A stretch of 34,554 bases of DNA from Oscillospiraceae bacterium (lineage in GTDB: Bacteria; Bacillota; Clostridia; Oscillospirales; Oscillospiraceae). Under the pieces are notes generated by a model. It was not told the DNA's origin and did no database searches. It saw nothing but the letters and a program-made list of their open reading frames with translations. The first letter of the stretch is position 1; every line of letters begins with the position of its first letter. Of the stretch, positions 8,171-16,414 are shown one piece after another. The translations under genes were made by a program, and so were the position numbers. The stretch is from NCBI GenBank assembly GCA_021202795.1, contig JAJQCH010000013.1:1-34554 (forward strand), in the 5' to 3' direction.

Positions 8171-9036
8171 TGCACCATAGCCTCCGCAAATTCTCTGGCG
8201 TTAAAGGGCTGTAAATCCTCAGCCCCTTCGCCTACGCCCACCAGCTTCACTGGCACGCCCAGGCGGCTTGCGATGGAAAAGACCACCCCGCCCTTGGCGG
8301 TGCCGTCCAGCTTCGTAAGCACGATGCCGGTAACGCCTGCGGCCTTTGCAAACTGCTCGGCCTGGATGAGACCGTTCTGTCCCGTGGTGGCGTCCAGCAC
8401 CAGAAGTATCTCTCTGTCCGCCTCCGGCAGCTCCCGGCTTAATACCTTTGTGATTTTGGTCAGCTCGTTCATCAGGTTCTGCTTATTATGGAGCCGTCCA
8501 GCGGTGTCCACGATCATAATATCTGTTCCTCTGGCCTTGGAGGCGTTGCAGCCGTCAAACACCACAGCGCCGGGATCGCCTCCTTCGCCGTGACGAACGA
8601 TCTCCGCGCCGGTGCGCTTGGCCCAGATGCCAAGCTGCTCCGAGGCGGCGGCCCGAAAGGTATCTGCCGCGCACAGGAGAACCTTTTTCCCGTCCTGTAC
8701 ATAACGGTTCGCCAGCTTGCCGATGGTGGTGGTCTTTCCCACGCCGTTTACACCCACCATCAAAATGACGGATGGCTTTGTGTTCAGCGTAAGCTCCGGC
8801 GAACCGGCCTGCTCCATCAGCTCCGTCAGGATGTCCACCAGCTTCTGGCGCACCTGTTCGCCCTTTAAACCCTTTTGCTGGCGCAAAGCCTCTACTGTCC
8901 GTTCCGCCGTCTCGATTCCGGCGTCCGCCAGAATCAGCTTTTCCTCCAGCTCGTCCAGAAAATCCTCATCCACCCCGGAAAAGGCGGAAAACAGTCCGGA
9001 CAGAAAGCCCTTTTTCTTGTCGCCAAATAGTGCCAT
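8167..9036 (-). CDS. ftsY: Signal recognition particle receptor FtsY
   Basis: FtsY is the membrane-associated GTPase that receives the SRP-ribosome complex and passes nascent membrane proteins to SecYEG. The 289-aa protein is an NG domain with a short lysine-containing N-terminus instead of the long acidic A domain of E. coli. Motifs: G1 GVNGVGKT (95-102), DTFRAAA (125-131), DTAGR (177-181) and TKLDGTAKGG (241-250). AAGGAGT lies about 6 bases before the ATG. It follows smc by 14 bases, the widespread Firmicutes order rnc-smc-ftsY. Confidence 0.97.
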   Translation of the reverse strand: MALFGDKKKGFLSGLFSAFSGVDEDFLDELEEKLILADAGIETAERTVEALRQQKGLKGEQVRQKLVDILTELMEQAGSPELTLNTKPSVILMVGVNGVGKTTTIGKLANRYVQDGKKVLLCAADTFRAAASEQLGIWAKRTGAEIVRHGEGGDPGAVVFDGCNASKARGTDIMIVDTAGRLHNKQNLMNELTKITKVLSRELPEADREILLVLDATTGQNGLIQAEQFAKAAGVTGIVLTKLDGTAKGGVVFSIASRLGVPVKLVGVGEGAEDLQPFNAREFAEAMVQ

Positions 9037-9050
9037 GTGATTACTCCTTT

Positions 9051-12000
9051 TTATGCTTCTGCGGTCTTCTGCGCTTCTGCCAGGTCAAGCTCTATGACCC
9101 GGCTGACGCCCTTTTCCTGCATCGTCACGCCAAACAGCACGTCCGCCTGCTCCATGGTACCCCGGCGGTGGGTGATGACGATAAACTGCGTCTTATTCAG
9201 CCGGTGAAGGTAACTGGCAAAGCGGATAACGTTTTCCTCGTCCAGCGCCGCCTCGATCTCGTCCATAACGCAGAAGGGCGTGGGCTTCAGCTTCAAGATG
9301 GAAAAATACAGGGCGATAGCCACAAAGGATTTTTCTCCGCCGGACAGAAGGCTTATATTGGACACAGCCTTGCCGGGCGGCTGAACCTTGATTTCAATGC
9401 CGCAGTTGAGAACGTCGTCCTCATCCTCCAGGCGAAGAGACGCCTTGCCGCCGCCGAACAGCTCCAAAAACGTGGTTTGGAAGCTCTCGTTGATGGCCTG
9501 AAACTCCCGGCGGAAAATATCCTCCATCTGGCTGGTAATATCTCTGATGATGTCCAAAAGCTCGTTTTTGGCCTTGGCGATGTCGTCCCGCTGCTCTGTG
9601 AGGAAATCGTATCGCTGACCGACCCGCTCGCTTTCTTCGATGGCTCCCAGGTTCGGCGTGCCAAGCTCCCGAATTTTGCGGCGCAGCTCGGCGATACGCC
9701 GGTTGGCGGCGGTAAGGCTCTCGATGGGCTGACGCTGTGCCTGGGCCGCCGTGCGGCTCAGCTCATAGCTGTCCCACAGCTTGTCCACAAGTTGCTTTTC
9801 CTCCATCTCGGCGGCCATGGTCTGCCGCTCAATGGAGGCGACCAGCCGCTCCTGATCCAAAAGCGCCTCGTTTTGCCGCTGGGCGTCTCTGTCTGCCTGG
9901 GTTCGCTTGGCCTCCAACTCCAGCTTCTGGGCCGTTACGGCCTGTATCTCACTTCGAATGGATTCCGCCCGTTCTGCCAGACGCCGGCCCTTTTCAGCGT
10001 TAGTATCCAAATCGGCGCTGATTTGCTCGTCCCGCCGACGGTATTCCTCCATCAAAGCATGGCGTTGACTGTCACCGGCAGCCATGGCATCCTTCACATT
10101 TTCAAGTTGGGCGGCGCTGGCCTCCTTGGCTTCCCGTTCCGCCTGAAGGGTGGCTTCCTCTCGCTGGGCCTGGGACAGCTCCTGGCTTGCCACGTCCATG
10201 TCGTATCGGGCGGCGGCAAACTCCCGCTCTGCCTGCTCCAGCGACGCCGCCTTCTCCTTCTGGCGGGCGGCAAGAACCTGCCGTTCCTCCGCCAGACGCT
10301 TCAGCTCGTTGGCACGGGAAATAACGCCTGTACCCTTGGCCGCGCTGCCGCCGGTCATGGAGCCGCCGGCGTTTATCATCTGCCCGTCCAGGGAGACGAT
10401 GCGAAGCTGATTCTGATGCCTGCGGGCAATGGCGATAGCGTCGGAAAGGGTTTCCGCGATTATGGTGCGGCCCAGCAGGGAAGAGAATATCTGCCGATAG
10501 GCCTCGTCAAATTCCACCAAATCGACAGCCAGACCCAGATACCCTTTCTCTCCCACCGGGAGACGATCAAGAGTACGGCCCCGAATGTCGCTGATAGGCA
10601 GGAAGGTGGCCCGGCCTCCGTCCCGGCGCTTCAAAAACTCGATGGCGGCCCGTCCATCTTCCGGCGTGTCCACAATAATATTCTGGGCCGCTGCCCCCAG
10701 GGCCGTCTCTATAGCCAGGGCAAAGCGATCCTCTGTGCGGACAAGATTTGCCACCGGGCCGTGGATGCCCCGCAGGGAACCTCGCTCCTTCTCCCGCATA
10801 ACGGTTTTGACTGCCCGGTTGAAGCCCTCGTAGTCCTTTTCCATTTCTGTCAGCATGGCGATGCGCCCGTCCATGCTGCGTCCGTCCACAGTCAGCCTGG
10901 TAAGCTCTTCACGCAGGGAGGAAACCCTACTCTCCCGGCCAGACATCTTCATTCTGTGACCGTTCACGATATTGGATAGCTGGCCGATCTTTTCCGCCAG
11001 CGTCCGTCCTGCCTCTGAAAGCTCCTCCACCCGGCGGCGCAGGGACTCTATCTGTTCATCCAGAGCCTGAACCCGACCGGCATCCTGGCTCATATCATCT
11101 TCCAGACGGCGTATGCTGGCCTGATTGTTTTTTTGGTCTGTCTCCAGCACGGCCCCGGCGCTGCGGTTTTCCGCAATATCGCTCTCCGCTGCCGCAAGCC
11201 GCTCCCGAAGGGTTTCGGTCTCCAGATCCTTTTCCCGCATACGTTCGGAAATGGACTCCGTGTAGCGGTAATTTTCTGTTACCTGCGCACGGGCCTTTTC
11301 CAAATCAGTTTGAGCCTGGGCGTAGCTTTCCTTGATAGCCTTGGTCTGTCCGGCCAGCTTGTCCAGCGTCTCCATCCAGGCGGAAACCTCCAGCGTGCGA
11401 AGCTCTTCCCGGAGAAGAAGGTATTTTTTTGCCACTTCCGCCTGCTTGCGCAGGGGCGTGAGCTGAAGCTCCAGCTCGTCTATTTTGTCTCCGACTCTGA
11501 GAAGGGTCTCGTCTGTAGCGGCCAGCTTCCGTTCCGCCTCCTCCTTGCGGAAGCGATAGCGGGAAATTCCGGCGGCCTGCTCGAAAAGCTCCCTGCGGTC
11601 GGTGCTTTTAGCGGAGACAATCTCACTGATACGGCCCTGGCCGATGATAGAGTATCCGTCCCGGCCAAGGCCCGTGTCCATCAGAAGCTCGTTTACATCC
11701 CGAAGACGAACGGACTCCCGATTTATGTAGTATTCGCTGTCTCCGCTTCGGTAATACCGGCGGGAGATGGACAGCTCGTCGCTGTCCACGGGAAAAATAT
11801 GGGCGGTGTTATCCAGCACCAGCGTCACCTGGGCAAAGCCCAGCTTACCCCGCTTTTCCGTTCCGCCGAAGATGACATCCTCCATCTTACCGCCCCGCAG
11901 GGTGCGGGTACGCTGCTCGCCCATGACCCAGAGAACCGCGTCGGATATATTGGACTTGCCCGACCCGTTCGGCCCCACGATCATAGTGACATCCCTGTCG

Positions 12001-12065
12001 AAAACAAGGGTGGTTTTATCCGGGAAGGACTTGAAGCCCTGTATTTCAAGAGCCTTTAAATACAA
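9051..12065 (-). CDS. smc: Chromosome segregation ATPase SMC, with shortened coiled-coil arms
   Basis: SMC forms the condensin core that compacts and separates sister chromosomes. The N-terminal head has Walker A GPNGSGKS (31-38) and the Q-loop region; a coiled coil spans about 170-405; the hinge about 410-580 contains GGSMTGG; the second coil about 581-800; the C-terminal head has signature LLSGGEKS (906-913), Walker B FCVMDEIEAALDE and ITHRRGTM. At 1004 aa it is about 180 residues shorter than Bacillus SMC (1186 aa), with loss from both arms and intact heads and hinge. The start is TTG at 12063-12065, with GAGGTG 6 bases upstream. It has its own promoter at 12114-12142. Confidence 0.96.
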   Translation of the reverse strand: MYLKALEIQGFKSFPDKTTLVFDRDVTMIVGPNGSGKSNISDAVLWVMGEQRTRTLRGGKMEDVIFGGTEKRGKLGFAQVTLVLDNTAHIFPVDSDELSISRRYYRSGDSEYYINRESVRLRDVNELLMDTGLGRDGYSIIGQGRISEIVSAKSTDRRELFEQAAGISRYRFRKEEAERKLAATDETLLRVGDKIDELELQLTPLRKQAEVAKKYLLLREELRTLEVSAWMETLDKLAGQTKAIKESYAQAQTDLEKARAQVTENYRYTESISERMREKDLETETLRERLAAAESDIAENRSAGAVLETDQKNNQASIRRLEDDMSQDAGRVQALDEQIESLRRRVEELSEAGRTLAEKIGQLSNIVNGHRMKMSGRESRVSSLREELTRLTVDGRSMDGRIAMLTEMEKDYEGFNRAVKTVMREKERGSLRGIHGPVANLVRTEDRFALAIETALGAAAQNIIVDTPEDGRAAIEFLKRRDGGRATFLPISDIRGRTLDRLPVGEKGYLGLAVDLVEFDEAYRQIFSSLLGRTIIAETLSDAIAIARRHQNQLRIVSLDGQMINAGGSMTGGSAAKGTGVISRANELKRLAEERQVLAARQKEKAASLEQAEREFAAARYDMDVASQELSQAQREEATLQAEREAKEASAAQLENVKDAMAAGDSQRHALMEEYRRRDEQISADLDTNAEKGRRLAERAESIRSEIQAVTAQKLELEAKRTQADRDAQRQNEALLDQERLVASIERQTMAAEMEEKQLVDKLWDSYELSRTAAQAQRQPIESLTAANRRIAELRRKIRELGTPNLGAIEESERVGQRYDFLTEQRDDIAKAKNELLDIIRDITSQMEDIFRREFQAINESFQTTFLELFGGGKASLRLEDEDDVLNCGIEIKVQPPGKAVSNISLLSGGEKSFVAIALYFSILKLKPTPFCVMDEIEAALDEENVIRFASYLHRLNKTQFIVITHRRGTMEQADVLFGVTMQEKGVSRVIELDLAEAQKTAEA

Positions 12066-12113
12066 ATCTTACACCTCTGTTGGTAGTATTGCTAGCAAAC
12101 GCACACAAAATGT

Positions 12114-12142
12114 AGTATACCCTGTTTATGCTCTTACGTCAA
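12114..12142 (-). promoter_or_regulatory. Promoter of the smc-ftsY segment
   Basis: On the minus strand, TTGACG (12142-12137), 17 bases, then TATACT (12119-12114) make a strong sigma-A promoter, 10 of 12 to consensus. The -35 box lies within the last codons of the radical SAM gene. It would transcribe smc, ftsY and the genes beyond independently of the upstream series. Confidence 0.65.
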
Positions 12143-13133
12143 CAATGATAATTTCATCACCAATTCCCTCCACCGAGCGAACGGACAGATCCGCAAGATT
12201 CAGCGCGGAGCAGAGAGATGTAATGTTGCAGCGGTGCTGGCCAATCATGGCGGATACGGCCCTCGGCTCCACACCCAGGGTAACGGCGGCTCCGGCAGGA
12301 ACGCCCAGCAGCAGCGCCTCCGCGCGGCGCCGCAGCACCTCGGAACGCACCAGCTCTCCCAGAGCCGGATGATAGGCTCCGCCCACGGCGCCGCCATGAG
12401 AAAGCTCCTCCGTGGGGTTTAAGCCCATGCGAATAACGGGGATATTCGCGGTCTGGAACAGGGGCAGAATATCGGCGCAGACAGCTACTGCCGCTTCCAC
12501 CGTATGCTCCTGATACAGCCCCGCCCGCCACATGGCTTCCAGCGCCGTACCTTTTACGATGACAGTGGGGTATATCCGCACGCCGTCCGGCCTCAGGGCA
12601 ATGATGTCCCTGGCGGTCTGGACGTCTGATGCCCGGCTGGAGCCTGGCAGCCCGGTCATCATCTGCAAAATCAGGTTCAGGCCCGCCGCCTTGACAAGCC
12701 CGGCAGCCTGAACGGTTTCCGCCGCCGTATGGCCGCGTCCGCTTGCTAGAAGCACCTGGTCGTCCATGGACTGCGCTCCCAGCTCCACAGTTTGCACACC
12801 CCAGAATTTTAAAAATTCAAGAATGTCCTGGTCTATGGCATCCGGCCTGGTGGAGAGGTGTATGGTCTGTACCGTTCCGTCCGCCCGATAGGGAGCGGCG
12901 GCAGACAGCAGCTCCCGCTGCGTTTCCCGGTCAACTGCGGTGAAGCTTCCGCCGTAAAAGGCCAGCTCCACGCGCTGCTGTCCCCGCGCTTTGGCCGCTT
13001 TCAGGGTGCGTGTTACATCCGCCCCGCAAACGGGCAAAGGGCTGCCGGAAATGCGCTTTTGGTCGCAAAAGACGCAGTCGTTTGGGCAGCCCAGATGAGG
13101 GACAAACAGGGGAATAATGCTTCTTCTTGCCAT
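12126..13133 (-). CDS. Radical SAM protein (Elp3-like clade, no GNAT domain)
   Basis: The 335-aa protein has the radical SAM 4Fe-4S motif CPNDCVFC (CxxxCxxC) near residue 15, then AFYGGSFTA (glycine-rich SAM contact) and a TIM-barrel-like core with VELGAQSMDD and MTGLPGSS, as in Elp3-like and YhcC-like proteins. The acetyltransferase domain of true Elp3 is absent, so tRNA wobble-uridine modification like Elp3 should not be assumed. The C-terminal 100 residues match the small radical SAM C-terminal domain of this clade. This gene between rnc and smc is recurrent in Clostridia. Its ATG overlaps the rnc TGA by one base (TGATG). The substrate is unknown. Confidence 0.85.
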   Translation of the reverse strand: MARRSIIPLFVPHLGCPNDCVFCDQKRISGSPLPVCGADVTRTLKAAKARGQQRVELAFYGGSFTAVDRETQRELLSAAAPYRADGTVQTIHLSTRPDAIDQDILEFLKFWGVQTVELGAQSMDDQVLLASGRGHTAAETVQAAGLVKAAGLNLILQMMTGLPGSSRASDVQTARDIIALRPDGVRIYPTVIVKGTALEAMWRAGLYQEHTVEAAVAVCADILPLFQTANIPVIRMGLNPTEELSHGGAVGGAYHPALGELVRSEVLRRRAEALLLGVPAGAAVTLGVEPRAVSAMIGQHRCNITSLCSALNLADLSVRSVEGIGDEIIIVDVRA

Positions 13134-13804
13134 CAGTCTGCCAGCGTTTGCAGAGCTGCCTTGGCGGCCATCTGCTCCGCCTCTTTTTTGCTTTTTCCCT
13201 CTCCCAGAGCCTGGGAGCCGTCGTGGAGAGTAACGCTGGCGGTAAAGCTCTTGTTGTGATCCGGGCCGCTCTCCGCCACGATCGCATAGACGGGGGAGGC
13301 CCCTCCCGCCCGCTGCATAAGCTCCTGAAGCTGGGTTTTATAATCCGTTCGGACAGGGCGGTGTCCGGCCCGCAGATCCTTGAGGATGTATTCCTCAATA
13401 AACGCCTCCACCGGGGCCAGCCCTCCGTCCAGGTACATGGCAGCGATAATGGCTTCCACGCAGTCGGCCAGGATGGAAGTGCGATCCCGTCCGCCGTTAC
13501 ATTCCTCATTTTTGCCCAGGCGGATATACTGCCCCAGATTCAGGGACAGAGCTACCTGATGCAGGCTTGTCTCACATACCAGCTCTGCCCGCAGACGGGT
13601 CAGCCCGCCCTCCGGCATATCGGGATACATTTGCCACAGCGATTTGGCCACGCAAAAACCCAGCACAGAATCCCCCAGAAATTCCAGGCGTTCATTGCTG
13701 TGCTGGTGTCCCTGCTCATTGGCGTAGGAGCTGTGGGTCAGCGCTGTTTCCAGATAGACATGGGTTGCGAAGCTATAGCCAAGCCGCTGCTCCAGCTTGT
13801 CCAT
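13133..13804 (-). CDS. rnc: Ribonuclease III
   Basis: RNase III cuts double-stranded RNA in rRNA processing and mRNA turnover. The 223-aa protein has the signature NERLEFLGDSVLGF with catalytic acidic residues, and the second metal-binding segment ADCVEAIIAAMYLDGG. The C-terminal 75 residues are a double-stranded RNA-binding domain (DYKTQLQELMQ ... GKSKKEAEQMAAKAAL). Length is typical. One-base TGATG overlaps on both sides (acpP before, radical SAM after) indicate coupled translation. Confidence 0.97.
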   Translation of the reverse strand: MDKLEQRLGYSFATHVYLETALTHSSYANEQGHQHSNERLEFLGDSVLGFCVAKSLWQMYPDMPEGGLTRLRAELVCETSLHQVALSLNLGQYIRLGKNEECNGGRDRTSILADCVEAIIAAMYLDGGLAPVEAFIEEYILKDLRAGHRPVRTDYKTQLQELMQRAGGASPVYAIVAESGPDHNKSFTASVTLHDGSQALGEGKSKKEAEQMAAKAALQTLAD

Positions 13805-14040
13805 CAGATGTCCGCGTGAGTGCGTACGTACTCGGCCAGATCGCCGATGGTGCGCATTTTCTTCAGATCCTCCTCCGGGATCTCGGACATACCGAACTCG
13901 GCCTCCAGCTCTACCACCAGCTCTACCACGTCCACGGAATCTATGCCAAGATCCTCCGTGAAGGTGGAGCTTTCGCTCAGCTCCTCCGGCTCCATGCCGA
14001 ACTGTTCGCAGATCATGCTCACGATTTTTTCATACACCAT
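13804..14040 (-). CDS. acpP: Acyl carrier protein
   Basis: ACP carries growing acyl chains on a phosphopantetheine arm in fatty acid synthesis. The 78-aa acidic protein has the attachment serine in GIDSVDVVELV (the common form is DSLD; valine is a mild variant) and the four-helix ACP sequence pattern. Its ribosome binding site AAGGAG lies inside the final codons of plsX, and the ATG is 5 bases past the plsX stop. Position between plsX and rnc is the usual one. Confidence 0.97.
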   Translation of the reverse strand: MVYEKIVSMICEQFGMEPEELSESSTFTEDLGIDSVDVVELVVELEAEFGMSEIPEEDLKKMRTIGDLAEYVRTHADI

Positions 14041-14045
14041 GGGTT

Positions 14046-15068
14046 TTAGGTCTCCTTTTCGATTTTCATATATTCTATGTTAGCTGCGATGGCACCGGCC
14101 ACATCAGCCTCTGCGCAGGCTTTCGCCTGCCGGATGGCGTTGAATATGGCTCGTCCGTCTGAGCTTCCATGCGCTTTGATCACCGGCTTGGAAATGCCAA
14201 GCATGGCCGTCCCGCCTACCTCGGAGGGATCAAGCATGGCTTTCATGCCGGAAAGATCCTTTTTGATTGCCAGGGCTGCCAGCTTGTTTTTTGTGCTGGC
14301 ATATAGCACGTCCTTGAGTTGACTGAACATAAATTTTGCCGCACCCTCTACGGTTTTCAGCATGATGTTGCCGGAAAAGCCGTCTGTCACCATCACGTCC
14401 ACACGGCCTGTCATCAGGTCGCTGCCTTCGGCGTTCCCGATGAAATTGATTCGTCCAGCATCCGCAGCCTCGCGCAGAAGGGCAAAGCTCTCCTTTTGCA
14501 GCGCACCGCCCTTCGTGTCCTCCGTGCCAACGTTTAAAAGGGCCACACGGGGATTTTTGCAGCCCATGATCCGCTCAGCATAAAAGGAACCCATATAAGC
14601 GAACTGCAGCAGATATTCCGGCGTACAGTCCACATTGGCGCCGCAGTCCATCAGCAGCACGCCCTTGCCGCCGTTTGGCAGGACGGGCCCCATAGCCGCC
14701 CGGCGGATGCCCCGGATGCGCTTGACAATCAAGGTGGCTCCGGTCAGCAACGCGCCGGTGCTTCCGGCGGATACCACCGCATCCCCCTCGCCGTTTTTCA
14801 GCATGGTCAAGGCCACGGTCATGGAGGAATCCTTTTTCCGGCGGGTGGCCATGCTGGGGTCGTCCTCCATTGTGACCACTTCGGTGGCGTTCACCACCTG
14901 AATATGCTCGTTGCTGTTGATGCCGAGGTTTGCGAGACATTGGTTGATCTCCGCTTCCCGGCCAACCAGAACCACGTCTACGCCCAGCTCTTCGCAGGCA
15001 CGAACTGCGCCCTCTGCCACGGAAGCGGGTGCATTGTCCCCGCCCATGGCGTCCAGTATTATCTTCAT
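14046..15068 (-). CDS. plsX: Phosphate acyltransferase PlsX
   Basis: PlsX converts acyl-ACP to acyl-phosphate, the acyl donor for the first acylation of glycerol-3-phosphate in phospholipid synthesis. The 340-aa protein begins MKIILDAMGGDNAP, the family hallmark, and contains SAGSTGALL and VTDGFSGNIMLK. It directly precedes its substrate carrier gene acpP. GGAGGG precedes the ATG. Because plsX sits only 26 bases after trmFO, it is probably within the same long transcript, though a separate promoter in the trmFO end cannot be excluded. Confidence 0.97.
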   Translation of the reverse strand: MKIILDAMGGDNAPASVAEGAVRACEELGVDVVLVGREAEINQCLANLGINSNEHIQVVNATEVVTMEDDPSMATRRKKDSSMTVALTMLKNGEGDAVVSAGSTGALLTGATLIVKRIRGIRRAAMGPVLPNGGKGVLLMDCGANVDCTPEYLLQFAYMGSFYAERIMGCKNPRVALLNVGTEDTKGGALQKESFALLREAADAGRINFIGNAEGSDLMTGRVDVMVTDGFSGNIMLKTVEGAAKFMFSQLKDVLYASTKNKLAALAIKKDLSGMKAMLDPSEVGGTAMLGISKPVIKAHGSSDGRAIFNAIRQAKACAEADVAGAIAANIEYMKIEKET

Positions 15069-15094
15069 CCTTTGTGTCCCTCCTTCTTCGGGCG

Positions 15095-16414
15095 TTACGC
15101 CTTAAAATCCGCACGCCCTATACGCTCATCCAACGCGGCCAGAGCTCGCTCTGCTATTTTCAAATTTCGCTCCCGCTTGCCGCGGATGCGTTCGCCATAC
15201 GGCTCGATGATGCCAAAGTTTATGTTCATTGGCTGAAAATCACCGCTTGCTCCGCCGCCGGAGACATACAGCGCCAGTGCGCCGGTGGCCGTGGTTCGGG
15301 GCAAGTCCAGAGGCTCCAGGCCCGTTAACCGGCGCGCCGTCTCGATTCCGACCAGAAGGCCGGAGGCACAGGATTCCACATAGCCCTCCACTCCTGTTAT
15401 CTGACCGGCAAAGGACAGCCGAGGCTCGCTGCGCAGGCGATAATACCTGTCCAACAGGGCGGGGGAATTCAAAAAGGTATTGCGGTGCATTTTGCCGTAT
15501 CGCAGATACTCCGCTTCCGCCAGGGCGGGAATCATGCCAAAAACTCGCCGCTGCTCCGGGAAGGTCAGGTGAGTCTGAAACCCAACCAGATTATACACCG
15601 TTCCCTCCTGGTTGTCACGCCGGAGCTGAACCACGGCGTAAAAGCTCTCTCCCGTCTCCGGGTGGCGCAGGCCCACAGGCTTCAGCGGCCCATAGCGCAG
15701 GGTATCCTGACCCCGGCGGGCCATGACCTCCACCGGCATACAGCCCTCGAACACGCCTCCGTCCTCAAAGCCGTGAACCTCCGCCTGTTTGGCGGAAGCA
15801 AGGGCCTCCGTGAAGGCGATGTATTCCTCTTTGTTCATGGGGCAGTTGATATAGTCCGCTGTTCCTTTGCCATAACGGGAGCCGAACCAGGCTTTTTTCA
15901 TGTCGATGCTCTCCGCCGCGATCAGCGGCGCGGCGGCGTCATAAAAATGGAGAAAATCCTTGCTCCCGCATTTCTCCCCAATGGCGGGGATAAGTCCGTT
16001 GCTGGTCAGCGGCCCTGTGGCGACGATGCACTCTCCCACCGGAAAATCTGTCCGTTCCCCCTCGATTACCTGGATGTTTGGATTACTGCGGATCATGTCC
16101 GTAATCGTCTGGGCGAAGGCCGTCCTGTCTACTGCCAGCGCCCCGCCGGCGGGAACCCGATGCTGCTCGGCTGAAAGCATGATAAGGCTTCCCATGCGGC
16201 GCAGCTCCTCCTTCAAAAGACCTACGGCATTGGAGAGGTCGTCCCCCCGCAGGGAGTTGGAACAGACAAGCTCCGCGAACAGCGGAGAGGTGTGGGCGGG
16301 GGACATCCTTTCCGGCTTCATCTCATACAGCCGCACAGGAACGCCCCGCACCGCAAGCTGCCAGGCTGCCTCGCATCCGGCCAGACCCGCCCCGATAACA
16401 GAGACTGGTTCCAT
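15095..16414 (-). CDS. trmFO: Folate-dependent tRNA (uracil-54-C5)-methyltransferase TrmFO
   Basis: TrmFO makes ribothymidine at tRNA position 54 using methylenetetrahydrofolate and FADH2, in place of the SAM-dependent TrmA. The 439-aa protein begins with a dinucleotide-binding motif VIGAGLAGCEAAWQLA, followed by the family segments PVRLYEMKP, ELVCSNSLRG and GSLIMLSAE, and ends with QPMNINFGIIEP. Length is normal. Its ATG overlaps the topA TGA by one base. The topA-trmFO order is common in Firmicutes. Confidence 0.97.
   Translation of the reverse strand: MEPVSVIGAGLAGCEAAWQLAVRGVPVRLYEMKPERMSPAHTSPLFAELVCSNSLRGDDLSNAVGLLKEELRRMGSLIMLSAEQHRVPAGGALAVDRTAFAQTITDMIRSNPNIQVIEGERTDFPVGECIVATGPLTSNGLIPAIGEKCGSKDFLHFYDAAAPLIAAESIDMKKAWFGSRYGKGTADYINCPMNKEEYIAFTEALASAKQAEVHGFEDGGVFEGCMPVEVMARRGQDTLRYGPLKPVGLRHPETGESFYAVVQLRRDNQEGTVYNLVGFQTHLTFPEQRRVFGMIPALAEAEYLRYGKMHRNTFLNSPALLDRYYRLRSEPRLSFAGQITGVEGYVESCASGLLVGIETARRLTGLEPLDLPRTTATGALALYVSGGGASGDFQPMNINFGIIEPYGERIRGKRERNLKIAERALAALDERIGRADFKA

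Noticed and set aside
9030-10979. 649-codon plus-strand open frame opposite smc, and similar long frames at 3372-5249, 1477-2862 and 17068-18360
   Set aside because: They lie wholly antisense to well-supported genes, have no family-like motifs, and are expected shadows in GC-rich coding DNA.
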